From: Atopobium sp. oral taxon 416
GTDB lineage: Bacteria; Actinomycetota; Coriobacteriia; Coriobacteriales; Atopobiaceae
Assembly: GCF_018128285.1 (NCBI RefSeq)
Contig: NZ_CP072380.1
Coordinates: forward strand, 2,852,001 to 2,916,000
Reading direction: 5' to 3'
Length of the DNA stretch: 64,000 bases
In this document: positions 28,387 to 38,213 of the stretch, piece by piece
Position numbering within the stretch: position 1 is the first letter of the stretch
How the letters are laid out: each line of letters opens with the position of its first letter
The notes under the pieces: generated by a model
The model's input: the letters and a program-made list of their open reading frames with translations, nothing else
What the model was told of the DNA's origin: nothing
Databases searched by the model: none
Program-made: the position numbers and the translations under genes

Positions 28387-28470
28387 GCAATAACCTTGGC
28401 TGAGGTTGATGGGAAAACAAGGTTATTATGCTAACCTTGTTTTTGGAAGGTTCGAGTCCAAGGTTATTGC
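28387..28470. promoter_or_regulatory. Nested perfect palindromes upstream of the Fic gene
   Basis: An outer pair GCAATAACCTTGG (28387-28399) and CCAAGGTTATTGC (28458-28470) are perfect complements. Inside lies a perfect 12-bp-arm palindrome, AAAACAAGGTTA (28414-28425) and TAACCTTGTTTT (28432-28443), with a 6-bp centre. The core AAGGTTA appears four times in alternating orientation, 52-135 bp before the Fic start. It is a likely operator for the winged helix at the C-terminus of the Fic protein. Confidence 0.7.
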
Positions 28471-28521
28471 AAGCGGCCCGAACTGCTCAGGTTCTTTGTT
28501 GATATACCGTGAGGAGCCGGC

Positions 28522-29799
28522 ATGGGATACTATGAGACGCGATTCTGGTTAAGCGACACGTGGGGCGCCAACAGGCGCGAACGCCAGTCGGGAGCCTATC
28601 ATCCTTTTGTTCCCGACAAGCTCAGTGGAACCGATCATCTGCTGACGCCCGAAGCATCAGAAGCCGCCGCCCAAGCTCAGGCAGATATACAGAGGCTCGA
28701 TCTCACGACGCCTCACTTGGCAAATACCGAGCCAATAGCTCGGCTCATTCTCCGGGCCGAAGCTGTAGCGTCCTCGAAAATCGAAGGTCTCCAAATAAGT
28801 GCAGGAAAGCTGCTCGAATATGAAGCATTGGACGAACTCGGTGTATCGCACCGTATAGACAACACTGAGGCGGCAGTCCTCGGCAATATCTCATCCATGG
28901 AGGAGAGCATCGATACGCTCTCCGTGAAGCCCTCTTTCGATATAGGTGACATCTGTTCCATCAACAAAAAGCTGCTGGAGCATACCGATCTCGCAGATTA
29001 CGGAGGGGTAATACGTACACAGCAGAATTGGATCGGCGGCAACAACGTCAATCCAATCGGTGCACCCTATGTCCCTCCACGCCCAGAACTGGTGCCGGAT
29101 TACATCGAGGATCTCGCTGAATTCATTTCGACTGCGCAGATGCCCGGTATCGCCCTTGCCGCAATTGCGCATGCACAACTTGAAACCATCCACCCCTTCG
29201 CTGATGGTAACGGGAGAACAGGGCGTACGCTCGTCCAAGTAATTCTGCGCAGATCCGGCCTTGCTCAGAATGTCGTTCCACCCATCTCTCTGATTCTTGC
29301 AACCGACAAAGCACGCTATATAGATAATCTTGCAGCATACCGATGGGATGAGAACGCCGAAGAACCACGCACAAGGATATTGTGCGAAAGCGATTGGATC
29401 GAATATTTTGCACGTTCCTGCAGCCTTGCATGCAAGCGTGCACATGATTTCAACGACACGCTTGAATCAATACTCTTAGGCTGGCGAGAAAGAGTGCATC
29501 CCCGAGCAAACTCAGCAGCAGATCTGCTTCTTCCCAAGCTCATAGGAAATCCCGTTATCAGCATCACTTCTGCCGCAAGGCTGTGCGGCAGAAGCACTGA
29601 AGCAGCAAGGAATGCAATAGCCACACTCAGCGAGGCAGGAATCCTGTACCAGAATTCAAAGAATCGCAAGAACAGCCTTTTCGTCGCACGAGAAATCGTC
29701 GATGCATTCACCGGTTATGAAAGAAGGCTTGCATCGCCAGCTGGTGATACAGCTGTTGCTCTGCCGTCCCGTCCGACTCCGCAGCGTCCACGTCATTGA
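28522..29799 (+). CDS. Fic-domain protein (class II) with C-terminal winged helix
   Basis: 425 residues. The Fic active-site motif HPFADGNGRTGR is complete (224-235), so AMPylation (or de-AMPylation) activity is expected. The inhibitory helix motif SSKIEG (84-89, S-x3-E-G) precedes it, so this is a self-inhibited class II Fic. The C-terminus (about 355-400, SITSAARLCGRSTEAARNAI) is a winged helix, suggesting autoregulation through the palindromes upstream. GGAG lies before ATG. Target protein unknown. It sits between a tannase remnant and a PTS remnant, but is intact. Confidence 0.9.
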   Translation: MGYYETRFWLSDTWGANRRERQSGAYHPFVPDKLSGTDHLLTPEASEAAAQAQADIQRLDLTTPHLANTEPIARLILRAEAVASSKIEGLQISAGKLLEYEALDELGVSHRIDNTEAAVLGNISSMEESIDTLSVKPSFDIGDICSINKKLLEHTDLADYGGVIRTQQNWIGGNNVNPIGAPYVPPRPELVPDYIEDLAEFISTAQMPGIALAAIAHAQLETIHPFADGNGRTGRTLVQVILRRSGLAQNVVPPISLILATDKARYIDNLAAYRWDENAEEPRTRILCESDWIEYFARSCSLACKRAHDFNDTLESILLGWRERVHPRANSAADLLLPKLIGNPVISITSAARLCGRSTEAARNAIATLSEAGILYQNSKNRKNSLFVAREIVDAFTGYERRLASPAGDTAVALPSRPTPQRPRH

Positions 29800-29855
29800 T
29801 CTAACGAAGTGCCTCATCTGCAGCATATCGCTCAGATGAGGCACTGAGCAGTCAG

Positions 29856-30308
29856 CTATTCCTGTGCCAGCACCTCCGAGATTGCAGAGGAGATTGCATG
29901 GGCGTCATCGCTATCTCGGAGCAGCTTGCGGAAGGCTGGATCCATCAGAAGGACAGCGGTCTTCGAGAGCAGGCGGATATACTCTTCCCTGTCTGCTTCC
30001 GGCAGGAAGGGGGCAACCGCGATATCGACCGGCTTCTCATTGAACGAAGGCCAAGGGACGGCGGTCTTGTTCTTCCATACCATGGCAGAAGGCCTCTGGA
30101 TCGTCTTTGCCTTTGCATGGGGCACGGCAAAGCCTTCGATGAGACCGGTCGTACCGAGCTCTTCCCTTACAAGGAAGGCCTGATATGCTTCCTCGTCATC
30201 CTTAACGATGCCCAGGGCCTCGGCCTATGCACAGAGCATACGGAGCAGCTCATGGCGGCTTTCCGCTTCCCTGCCGAGCAATATCTGATCGTCGGATACG
30301 AAGTCCAT
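29856..30308 (-). pseudogene. Fructose-type PTS EIIA component with one in-frame TAG
   Basis: ATG at 30308 has AAGGGGAG upstream and begins MDFVSDDQILLGREAESRHE. The PTS EIIA-2 domain follows with the phosphorylated His in GLIEGFAVPHAKAK. The rest (NEKPVDIAVAPFLPEADREE, LLSKTAVLLMD) matches to the end (150 residues). TAG at 30225-30227 interrupts codon 28. No EIIB/EIIC gene is left beside it. An IS5-like solo end lies about 80 bp upstream. Confidence 0.75.
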
Positions 30309-30387
30309 GGGCTCCCCTTCTCGCAGCTTCTACTCATCTTCCTGACAAGCATACGGCAGATGGATGCCCATCTGTCCAGAAACTGTA

Positions 30388-30410
30388 CTAGGGAAACGAT
30401 GATTAATGCC
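30388..30410. repeat. Solo IS5-like terminal repeat
   Basis: CTAGGGAAACGATGATTAATGCC at 30388-30410 is identical to the left end of IS5-like copy 1 (488-510), but the sequence after it is unrelated. It is either a remnant after deletion or a recombination junction. Confidence 0.75.
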
Positions 30411-30441
30411 GGTTCAGTCCTAATTCCTGTGGGCAGCCCCA

Positions 30442-31247
30442 TCACGACACAGCTCCGGAAGGCTCCGAGTAGCGCCTGCTGGTATCGAAGATCTTGAGGA
30501 AGAAGTACTCGTCGTTAGGGTAGCCGTAGCCTGCCCTCCTGAGCGTCTTGATCATCTGGTTGGTGCCTTCCACCTTGCCTGAGGTGATCCGGTGCCTGGC
30601 GTGCGCCACGATGCCGTCCATGTGCGACTCCACGAGGCGGGCAACCCTGGCGAAGTGCCTGTCTCCCGTTCCCCAGCAGACCTCCACTATCTGCTCCATC
30701 GCATCGCGCATGCGCTTCTGCTGCCTGTAGCCGTAGGCCCGGCAGAGCATCTCATCTACGATGTCGCAGGCAGCAAGCAGCTCGTTTTGGGCTATGAGGT
30801 CCTTGTACCTCTGGCGGCTTCCGCCCTTCTGGGTGGCCTCCTGCTTTCCGAAGAGGGCGCTTCCCCTTGAGACGATCTTTCCGGCACGTGCATCCTGCTC
30901 CTTCCTCTTCCTGGTGTCCGCACAGGACTTAAGGATGTATGTGGAGTGCTTAAGGGGCACGCGCGGCCTCAGCGTCGCCCTCCTCCTTAAGCCTTGCCTG
31001 CTCGTCTTTCCTGACCTTACAGATGACCTTCTCGTTGAAGTTCTTCACGAGGTGGAACCTGTCGTAGACGACATCCAGGCGCGGGTGCCTCTTAAGGAAG
31101 GCCCGCTCGAAGTCAGCGTTCATGTCGCAGGCGATGGCCTCCACATGCAAACATCCACTCAGCGAGCACGAAGTCGCACAAGTCGTATACGACTTGCTTC
31201 TTCTTGGAGTATGCAAGCCACAGCACATGGCCCATCTTAAGGTCTAT
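30442..31247 (-). pseudogene. ISL3-family transposase remnant, 5'-truncated
   Basis: Minus-strand pieces in two frames: VEAIACDMNADFERAFLKRH, VVYDRFHLVKNFNEKV, then (after a frame change near 30955) ALKHSTYILK-like, DEMLCRAYGYRQQKRM and ITSGKVEGTNQMIKTLRRA. This is the ISL3 DDE core (D-x-N/S, YDxFHLxK, SGxxEGxNxxIK). The N-terminus is removed by the IS3-like copy 1 at 31248. Confidence 0.75.
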
Positions 31248-32653
31248 TGAGCTGTAATCTTTTGGTGGACAGTAGGATTCAGGGACTGGCAACAGATATG
31301 CTCTGTCCAGATACCCACCTACTAACACCAGCAGATTGAAGAGATGAGATGTCGGTGAGCGCAAGCGAGATAGAGAAGGCAAAGTCCCGCACGAAGCCGG
31401 AAACACCCAGGCACTACACTGAAGAAGTATTGCCTTGAGGCCATCGACTACTACAGGAAGGCACGTAAGGCCAACCCGAAGAAGAGCATCAGAGAATGCG
31501 CCGCGAAGCTTGAGGCCAACGACAAGACCTTAAACGACTGGATCATCAAGCACTCAAAGACCAAAAGGGTCACCCAGGAAAGGATCGACGATCACAAGCA
31601 GCTCGACGCAGTGAACAGGCGCATGCACGAGCTCGAGAGCGAAAACGAGTTCCTAAAAAGTGGCAGCCTTCTTCGCCGGAAGCCTCTGTTGAAGGACAGG
31701 TTTTAGCTCATGCTGGAGAAGAGGGCAACCTACAGCGTCTCGATGATGGAGCGTACTGGAGCTGAGCAGGGCTCACTTCTACAGATGGCTCAAGGCCAAA
31801 GGCGGTGAGGACCTATGGGGTCCCCTCAAGGAAGCCATCTGCGCGATATGGGAGGAAAGCGACAGGCGCTTTAGCTTTTGCAAGGTCTGATCCAAGCTCA
31901 CAGGCGACCCAAAGTTACGCAAAATTTACAGGCACGACCCGCTACCGCGTGCGCAGGTGCATGGCTAAGCTTGGGCATCTGCGGCATCTGATCCAATGCC
32001 TCCAAGAGGACGATACTGCCCGCACCTGATACCCCCGAGCGCAGCGCCCTCACCCGGCGCGGCTTTTCGTGTCCCGTCCCGACAGCCAAGCTCGTGGGCG
32101 ATACAACCTATCGCAGGACCACGGCAGGCTTTATATATCTCGCCGTCGCACACGATCTGTGCACACACATGGTGGTGGGCTGAAGCATACAGGACAACAT
32201 GAGGGCAGGGCTTGTCGTCTTTGCCCTGAAGATGGCATATTCGTGCGGATACGTGGCCAAAGGGGCTATATTCTAAGCAGCCCAGGCAGCCAGTACATAA
32301 GCTCAGAGCTGACCGCCTGCTCAGCTGCACACGACGTGAGGCTCTCCGTGGGGAGAACCGGAAGCTGCCACGACAATACGGTCGCCGAATCGCTTTTCAC
32401 CACGCTCAAGAACGAGTGGTACTACCATAAGCGCCTCTTAGACGCATCCACGACCAAGCACAAGGCACACGAGTTTAATCGAGTCATACTACAACCGCTT
32501 CCGCCCACATAAGTCCATAGAAGGTCGCGTGCCCGCAGAGGTGATGCAGGAGTTCTTCGAGCGCTTCGAGAAAGGCCTTGCATACGATCCAAAGGCGATG
32601 CAGGTCGCATAAAAAATCTGAGATTTCTCTGTCCATTATATTGACAGGGCTCA
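31248..32653 (+). mobile_element. IS3-family element copy 1 with decayed transposase
   Basis: Left end TGAGCTGTAATCTTTTGG, right end the complement of TGAGCCCTGTCAATATAATG; together an imperfect repeat ending in TG...CA. OrfA-like frames: YCLEAIDYYRKARKANP to about 31704 (TAG at 31704-31706). OrfB-like starts near 31710 (MLEKRATYSVSMM) with frame changes near 31750, 31905 and 32480, and W-to-TGA changes in KV-W-SKL and VVG-W-SIQDN. The HSDRGSQY block is LSSPGSQY, so the second catalytic Asp is lost. The same lesions occur in copies 2 and 3. No target duplication. Confidence 0.85.
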
Positions 32654-33151
32654 GTTCCTCTGGCTTGTGTACAGACAGGTGTCGCCTTGGCGGTCTACAA
32701 TGTCGTCGCCCCTACCGCGCCGCTTCTGGCTTACGAAGAGCGCAACAAATTCAAACTCTTCTACCTTGATGCAGGAATGCTTGCTGCAGCATTGCCGAAG
32801 AACAGCTATCAGGGCCTGTTTGATGGGAAAGCAACCGTCAACATGGGCGCTGTCTATGAAACATTCGCGGCACAGGAGCTTGCGGCGTATGGATTCTCGC
32901 TGCGCTATTTCACATCCAAGAAAGTTGGAAGACTCGACTTTCTGGCAGAGCACCAGGACGGCACAATCGATGCGCTTGAGATAAAGCCGGGCGGATCGTA
33001 CATGACGCATGCAGCGCTCGACCACGCGCTCGAAGTACCCGAATATTCAATTGACAATTCCTATGTCTTTGCAGAATCGAATATCTTCGAAAAGGGCAAC
33101 GTGCTCTACGTACCGGTATTCCTCCTTGGAGCTCTGCATTTCGGATTCTGA
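32654..33151 (+). pseudogene. C-terminal half of a DUF4143-type ATPase, cut by IS3-like copy 1
   Basis: Open from the IS boundary: VYNVVAPTAPLLAYEERNKF, KLFYLDAGMLAAALP, AVYETFAAQELAAYG, and TSKKVGRLDFLAEHQDG, the DUF4143 (restriction-like fold) C-terminal domain. The AAA domain is missing. Related intact genes lie at 33287-34642 and 40515-41816. Confidence 0.75.
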
Positions 33152-33286
33152 GCAGTACAGCATCCTTCAGCATTCTTTGATGACCGCGGCACGGCTGAGT
33201 ACCCAGACAGCCTGCCTCCAAAAGGGCGGCATGCACTGCATGGCCGCCCTCATCGCATGTGCAGACTGTCAAAGCCTGTTCTGAAG

Positions 33287-34642
33287 TTAGAGGCAGATGG
33301 TCATGTACAGCGGGAGCAGCCGATATCCATCCCGTTCTGCATACGGGAGCGGATGGATGATGTAGCAGGTGCCGATTCGGCTGCCGAAGCGTGCTTTGAA
33401 CTTGTCAAGAGATGCAGTTGCATATCTCTTGCCAGATTTCACTTCGATTGGCGAGATCCGCGGCTTCATGGCAGCATCCTCAAAAGGCCGAACAATCAGG
33501 AAGTCTATCTCCATCTTGTCCTTATCCTTTGAAGGGCTGCTGTAGAAATGAAGATCGTAGCCATTTGCTACAAGCTGCTGCCCGACTGCATTTTCGGTCA
33601 GCATGCCTTCATTGACCACAGCATCCCCCAGAAGGACCTGACGGTACACCTGAGGCATGGCATCGCCTGTCCCCGAGAACGCCATGCTCGAAAGCAGGCC
33701 AGTATCTGCCATGTAGCATTTGACCTTCGTCTCGTCTTCGCTGAGAGCCAGGCCAAGCGACGGATCTTCGCTCAGGGTGCAGAGGTTGACTGTTGCCGCC
33801 TCTTTCATCCAAGCCAGTGCTGTCGCGTAGTCACGTGCCCGGGAGTCTTCATCGATCTGTGTATACACAAGCCTCTTCTCATGCTTTGAAAGCTGCCCTG
33901 GGATGGCATCGAATACTGCCTGGATCCGTTTGGCAGCAAGGCCTCCATACTTCTCGATGTCTTCCCGATAGAGCTTCAGCACAAGACGCTTCTGCCGATC
34001 CGCTTCTGCCAGATCTCTCCCCTTGACATATGCATCCACTGCTTGCGGCATGCCACCGACGAGCATGTACTCGCGCCAGAATCGCATGGCTTTGCGATGC
34101 AGCTCATCAGGCAGCGCTTCCCTGCGGGCAAATGAGGAGCGGATGAATTCCGCAAGAGGCTCCTGCCCCATGGCCCAGAGGAACTCCTCGAAATCCATGG
34201 GGTGCATATCGAGCGATTCCTCTTCGGATGGAATCAGGATATCGGCGACATTCTGCTTCAGCGAAACAAGTGATCCAGTCTCTATATAGTCATATCTGCC
34301 GTCAGCGACAAGGTGCTTGATGAACTCCCGCGCTTTCGGGAAGAGCTGGACTTCGTCGAAGATGATGAGCGACTCGCGGGGATAGAGCCTGACACCATAC
34401 GCTGCTGACAGATAGAGGAAGAACCCATCAAGATCGGTACGCATATCCAGAAATGTCTGCTTGAACTCATCAGATGCAAGGGTGAAGTCAACCAGAACAT
34501 AGGACCGGTATTCTGACTGGCCGAATTCTTCCACTATCGTCGATTTGCCCACTCGTCTTGCGCCTTCGACAAGCATTGCCGACGATCCGTTGCTTCGCTT
34601 CTTCCAATCCAGCAGCTGCTGATAGAGCTTGCGCTTGAACAC
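33287..34642 (-). CDS. AAA+ ATPase with C-terminal DUF4143 domain
   Basis: 451 residues. Walker A ARRVGKST near residue 25-35, Walker B LIIFDEVQLFP, sensor-like ETGSLVSLKQN, then the DUF4143 nuclease-like domain (FYSSPSKDKDKMEIDFLIVR, ISPIEVKSGKRYATASL), with the E/D...EIDFLI...EVK pattern of the restriction-endonuclease fold. Such proteins (COG1373) are common, often HGT-borne and of unknown role. GTG start at 34642. Confidence 0.85.
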   Translation of the reverse strand: MFKRKLYQQLLDWKKRSNGSSAMLVEGARRVGKSTIVEEFGQSEYRSYVLVDFTLASDEFKQTFLDMRTDLDGFFLYLSAAYGVRLYPRESLIIFDEVQLFPKAREFIKHLVADGRYDYIETGSLVSLKQNVADILIPSEEESLDMHPMDFEEFLWAMGQEPLAEFIRSSFARREALPDELHRKAMRFWREYMLVGGMPQAVDAYVKGRDLAEADRQKRLVLKLYREDIEKYGGLAAKRIQAVFDAIPGQLSKHEKRLVYTQIDEDSRARDYATALAWMKEAATVNLCTLSEDPSLGLALSEDETKVKCYMADTGLLSSMAFSGTGDAMPQVYRQVLLGDAVVNEGMLTENAVGQQLVANGYDLHFYSSPSKDKDKMEIDFLIVRPFEDAAMKPRISPIEVKSGKRYATASLDKFKARFGSRIGTCYIIHPLPYAERDGYRLLPLYMTICL

Positions 34643-34879
34643 GTGATCTCACCGACTTTCCGCGGATAGAGTCCGATTAAGATATGCATATCTCCATCAG
34701 CATCCATTATGGCAGAATTCACGTTTTGCAGAGTTATGCAATTGTCAAATCCCATGCTTTATGGTCTTAGCAAGTACGTTAAATCACGCGTTTTTCTTGT
34801 TTAGCTGACACTTCATTCCACACGTTTTGATGATTTAGCAAATCTACCATTTATCACGTTCTGCAAAGTTAACAGTTGT
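34643..34879. other. AT-rich intergenic region between the ATPase and DUF2264 genes
   Basis: About 237 bp, visibly richer in A/T than its neighbours, holding the promoter of the minus-strand ATPase gene and the 3' end of the DUF2264 gene. Repeats such as ACGTTTTGCAGAGTTATGCA and ACGTTCTGCAAAGTTAAC resemble each other (ACGTT-TGCA-AGTTA); no gene seen. Confidence 0.35.
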
Positions 34880-36675
34880 TCAGGCTCGCACACTCTGAAG
34901 CACCGATACGCTCACCAGGGTCACGAACACGTTCTCGCCAGCTTCAATCCGATACCTGACAGCCGGAATGATGGACTCGGGATGGCTGATATTCGTGTTG
35001 GCCTCTGCATGTATTGTGAGTCGCTCTCCCAGGCACGCCAGCGGCCGCACCTGGCATACGCTATCAATATCCTTCTGTGTAAGCGTGTGATAGTTCCCCG
35101 GGACTGCAAACCCGCAGTCATATGCTTCGCAGGCAAGCCCGGAGCTTACATGATGGATGCGGAGATGCCCTTCCTCAAGCGGAATGACCTCTGTTGTGAC
35201 CTCGATGCCCGGCCAAGGAGACCAGATGCTCTCTGTCTCCCAGAGCATGCCTTTGGCTGCAAGCCCCGAAACCTCATGACAGAGAGCTGGAGGCATGGTG
35301 TCTTCCAAGCCGAGACTTTCCACCTCTTCCGTACCGAGTGTGCACACATATGACCTATCTGCACCCCTCGACACAAAGATGTGCCCTACAATCGAGAAGG
35401 CAAGCATGCTGTCAGGTGCCGCTTCCTCGATTGTTTCCTGCGAGCGCGACACCGAGAAGCCGAAGCGCGTGCTGTAGGTGAACTTCGCATACTTGGCAGG
35501 AGACTGCACAAACGGAAGCGCTGGCAGAGTCCCTGTACGATAGAGCGTTGCCTCGCTTTCTGCATCCCTTGCAGCGAGGCCGAGCTCGGTCTTGGCAAGC
35601 CGGGGCAGCTCCGGCAGAGGCTCCGCTTTCTCTTCCCATGCAGGGTCCTCGGAAGGAAGTGCCAGGCAGGCAAACGCCATGAGGCTCCAATAGGGAGAGC
35701 CAGGTGCGTTGTAGCCTTCTGCCATGTGGAGACAGGGGAGCCATAGCCGATGCTCTGGGTGCCGCCGTTATCGCAGATATCTCCTGGATTCCAGCAGGCA
35801 ATGCTGCGCTTCACGAGCCCCAGAAGGCATCCTGGCGTGAACATGCTTCCCAGATCCGTACGCGTGGCCAAAGCCACAGACCAGAAGCCAGACTGTGCAA
35901 AGCGATAGGTCATGGACCGTCCGAACGGCACGGCCTCTCCCCTCTTGCTGAAGAGCAGGATGTATTCCTGCGCAAATTCCTGAGCACGCTCGATATAGCA
36001 TTTGGCGCGTATAGGATCTTCTGCATCGAATAGCCCTGCATAGAGAAGGCTCATGAAGTGGAAGACCATCGCGTTGTAGTAGTCGAAGACGCCTTCAGGG
36101 CCGTCCTTATACCAGCCATGTCCCCGATAGAAGCTATCGAGCGTATCCAGGTCTTCCTCGAGGAGTCTCTGGTTCCACCCTATGCCCCGCTCGCGAAGCG
36201 CAAGATTCACGAGTGCACGGAACCAGAGCCAGTTTCCCTGAGGGAATGAAGCATGGTTGGCAAGGTCAAGCCAGGATACCACATTCTTCCGCTCTTCTGC
36301 ACTAAGCGGTTCCCAGAGCACATCGGGTGCCAGGAGAAGCCCATAGGCTATGGCTGCCATCTCGACGAAGCGCTGGTCGTGGTCTCTGCCGCCTCCCCAG
36401 AACGAAGGCGAGGAAGGATCTGCTCCGGCCGCGAGACCACAAACATAGGCTCTCTCGAAGAAGCCGTCCTTGTTCCTTCCTCCGCCATGCCAGAATGGCG
36501 CAAGTCCCCAGAGCGGACGTGCCCATGCTTCGATGGGAATGGTCTCCTTCTCGTAGAGCGCCGCTCCGCCCGCAAGATATATCCGCGAGCAGTCATCGCT
36601 GAAGTGCGTCTTTAAAGGATCGAGATAGGCAAAGAGCCTATCCACAAGCCAGGAGCGGATCCCGTCTTCTGCCAT
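34880..36675 (-). pseudogene. DUF2264-like glycosidase, broken by one frameshift
   Basis: The N-terminal frame (36675 to about 35740) gives ARPLWGLAPFWHGGGRNKDG, RFVEMAAIAYGLLLAP, GNWLWFRALVNLALRERG, and SFYRGHGWYKDGPEGVFDYY, matching DUF2264 (alpha/alpha-barrel, hydrolases of polysaccharide-utilisation loci). The second frame resumes at HMAEGYNAPGSPYWSL and runs to a stop at 34880. Joining them needs one base near 35740 (expected GYGYP). No other lesion is visible. Translation would start 2 nt from the GH28-like gene's stop. Confidence 0.8.
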
Positions 36676-36676
36676 G

Positions 36677-37894
36677 CTACTTCGTCGCCTTCTTGAGCAC
36701 CTCTGCCTTCATTTCATCCTCTTCGACGACACGCGGGCCCATCAGTGGCTCCTCCCCCTCGTAGCTCACATTCTCCTGGAGCAGCTTCGCTCCCTCGCCG
36801 AGCTGGATGCAGAGCTTGCCCACGTTGGCCTCGTCCGGAGCATACTGGAGCTGGTAGTCCTCGAGCTCGAGCGTGCCAGGCACATCCGCGCGTCCCTTGA
36901 AGAAGGAGCTCTGCGAGATGCCTTCTGCCGTGCAGCGGACAAGATGCAGATCGACAAGCGGACGCTCGGTCTGATAGCCCTTCGCCGAGCCATAGTCGTA
37001 GTTGATGAGGCGGCCTGGATTCTCGAAGCTGCAGTCGGCGAAGCGCCAGCTGCAGGCATCCTCACGGATCGTGTCGCCCTTGACTGCGTAGTACTTGATA
37101 GCAGCATGCATATGATAGGTGCCTTCGAGGATATGGGGATACTCGCCCGGTCCCACAATGCGGCAGCGCGTGACAAAGAGGTTTGTTGCTCCCAGACGGA
37201 AGGCATTGCAGGCGGTATTGAGATAGCAGGAGTCGACAAGCACATTCCTCGCATCGAAACCTGCAATGCAGTCATCACCGCACTTGAGCATGCAGCGCGC
37301 TATCTCGACATTCGTGCAGTGGTGGATATTGAATCCGTCATGTCCGCCGAGCACCGTGACGCCTTCGAACGAGACATTCGTGCAGGAGTCCACCTGATGG
37401 CTCCAGTTCGCGCTACGCTTGAACGTATAGCCAGAAAGCCGGACATTGCGGCAGCGGCAGATGCGCATGCCCATGGCGCCACGGAAGCCTTCCTCGCCCG
37501 CAGGATCGGTGCAGCCGACGCCGTCAATCGTGGAGCCCTCTTCGCCGGTGATTGCTACCTCTTCTGCATCTGCAGCTGTGATGAGAGCGCGGGTATAGTG
37601 AGGCGGAATCCCCTGGATGCGGGCAATGAAGGGATCCTGCGCATAGGCAAGAGTCGTCGGAATGCCCCAGTCGGTATAGTCGGCGATATCTGTGCTGCCC
37701 ATAAAGTGGGCACCTTCTTCGAGATGGAGCTCCGTATGCCCGTAGAGCCTCACAGAACCGATATGGTAGGTGCCTTCAAGGACCGTGACACGCGCGCCGC
37801 CTTCCCCATGCGCGTGATCGAGCACCTCCTGGAATTCCTCCGTGACCAGTCGGTCTTCCTGTCCAAGCTCCTGCGGAATCTTGAGTTCGATCAT
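36677..37894 (-). CDS. GH28-like right-handed beta-helix glycosidase (polygalacturonase family)
   Basis: 405 residues. It has the GH28 catalytic blocks: SANWSHQVDSCTNVSFEGV, GGHDGFNIHHCTNVEIA (family N-x-D region reads GHDGFNI), and CMLKCGDDCIAGFDARNV (GDDCIA, the catalytic Asp pair). There is no signal peptide, so it is probably intracellular, acting on imported oligosaccharides. It is followed directly by the DUF2264-like gene and preceded by a truncated gene, forming a broken operon. GGATGA-type site before ATG. Confidence 0.78.
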   Translation of the reverse strand: MIELKIPQELGQEDRLVTEEFQEVLDHAHGEGGARVTVLEGTYHIGSVRLYGHTELHLEEGAHFMGSTDIADYTDWGIPTTLAYAQDPFIARIQGIPPHYTRALITAADAEEVAITGEEGSTIDGVGCTDPAGEEGFRGAMGMRICRCRNVRLSGYTFKRSANWSHQVDSCTNVSFEGVTVLGGHDGFNIHHCTNVEIARCMLKCGDDCIAGFDARNVLVDSCYLNTACNAFRLGATNLFVTRCRIVGPGEYPHILEGTYHMHAAIKYYAVKGDTIREDACSWRFADCSFENPGRLINYDYGSAKGYQTERPLVDLHLVRCTAEGISQSSFFKGRADVPGTLELEDYQLQYAPDEANVGKLCIQLGEGAKLLQENVSYEGEEPLMGPRVVEEDEMKAEVLKKATK

Positions 37895-37897
37895 GGC

Positions 37898-38213
37898 TCA
37901 TCCTTCCTTGCTGGTAAGCTCTTCGAGCTTGCAGATGAAATCGGTCATAACGAAGGGGCATCGAGGTCGTGATAGACACGGATTGTGCGTGCTTCTGGTC
38001 CGCCATCCTCATAGCTCCCGTCATCAGCAATCACGGGCGCTGGCATCTCGTCCCAGCAGTCCTTCATCTCCGCCAGAAGCACGGCAGGAGCTGCCATATC
38101 ACCGAACACCTAGCTTCCGTCCTGGATCCAGGAAGCCTTGCTGCGCATGCCTTCCTGGAAGCGCAAAAGCCCTTCTACAAGATGCTCACCTAAGGGACCC
38201 AACGTCCCAACCC
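37898..38213 (-). pseudogene. C-terminal remnant of an unidentified gene, truncated by IS3-like copy 2
   Basis: Minus-strand frame: LLRFQEGMRSKASWIQDGS, TAG (38110-38112), VFGDMAAPAVLLAEMKDCWD, DDGSYEDGGPEARTIRVYHD, then after a 1-nt frame change LDAP|FVMTDFICKLEEL. Its stop at 37898-37900 is 3 nt before the GH28 start, so it was the upstream gene of the same operon. The family is not recognised; a carbohydrate-related enzyme is likely. Confidence 0.45.

Noticed and set aside
31341-31704. The TAG at 31704 as an amber read-through site of an IS3 transposase
   Set aside because: It falls just before a natural OrfB ATG and is the expected OrfA end, so it was not counted among the unusual ambers.
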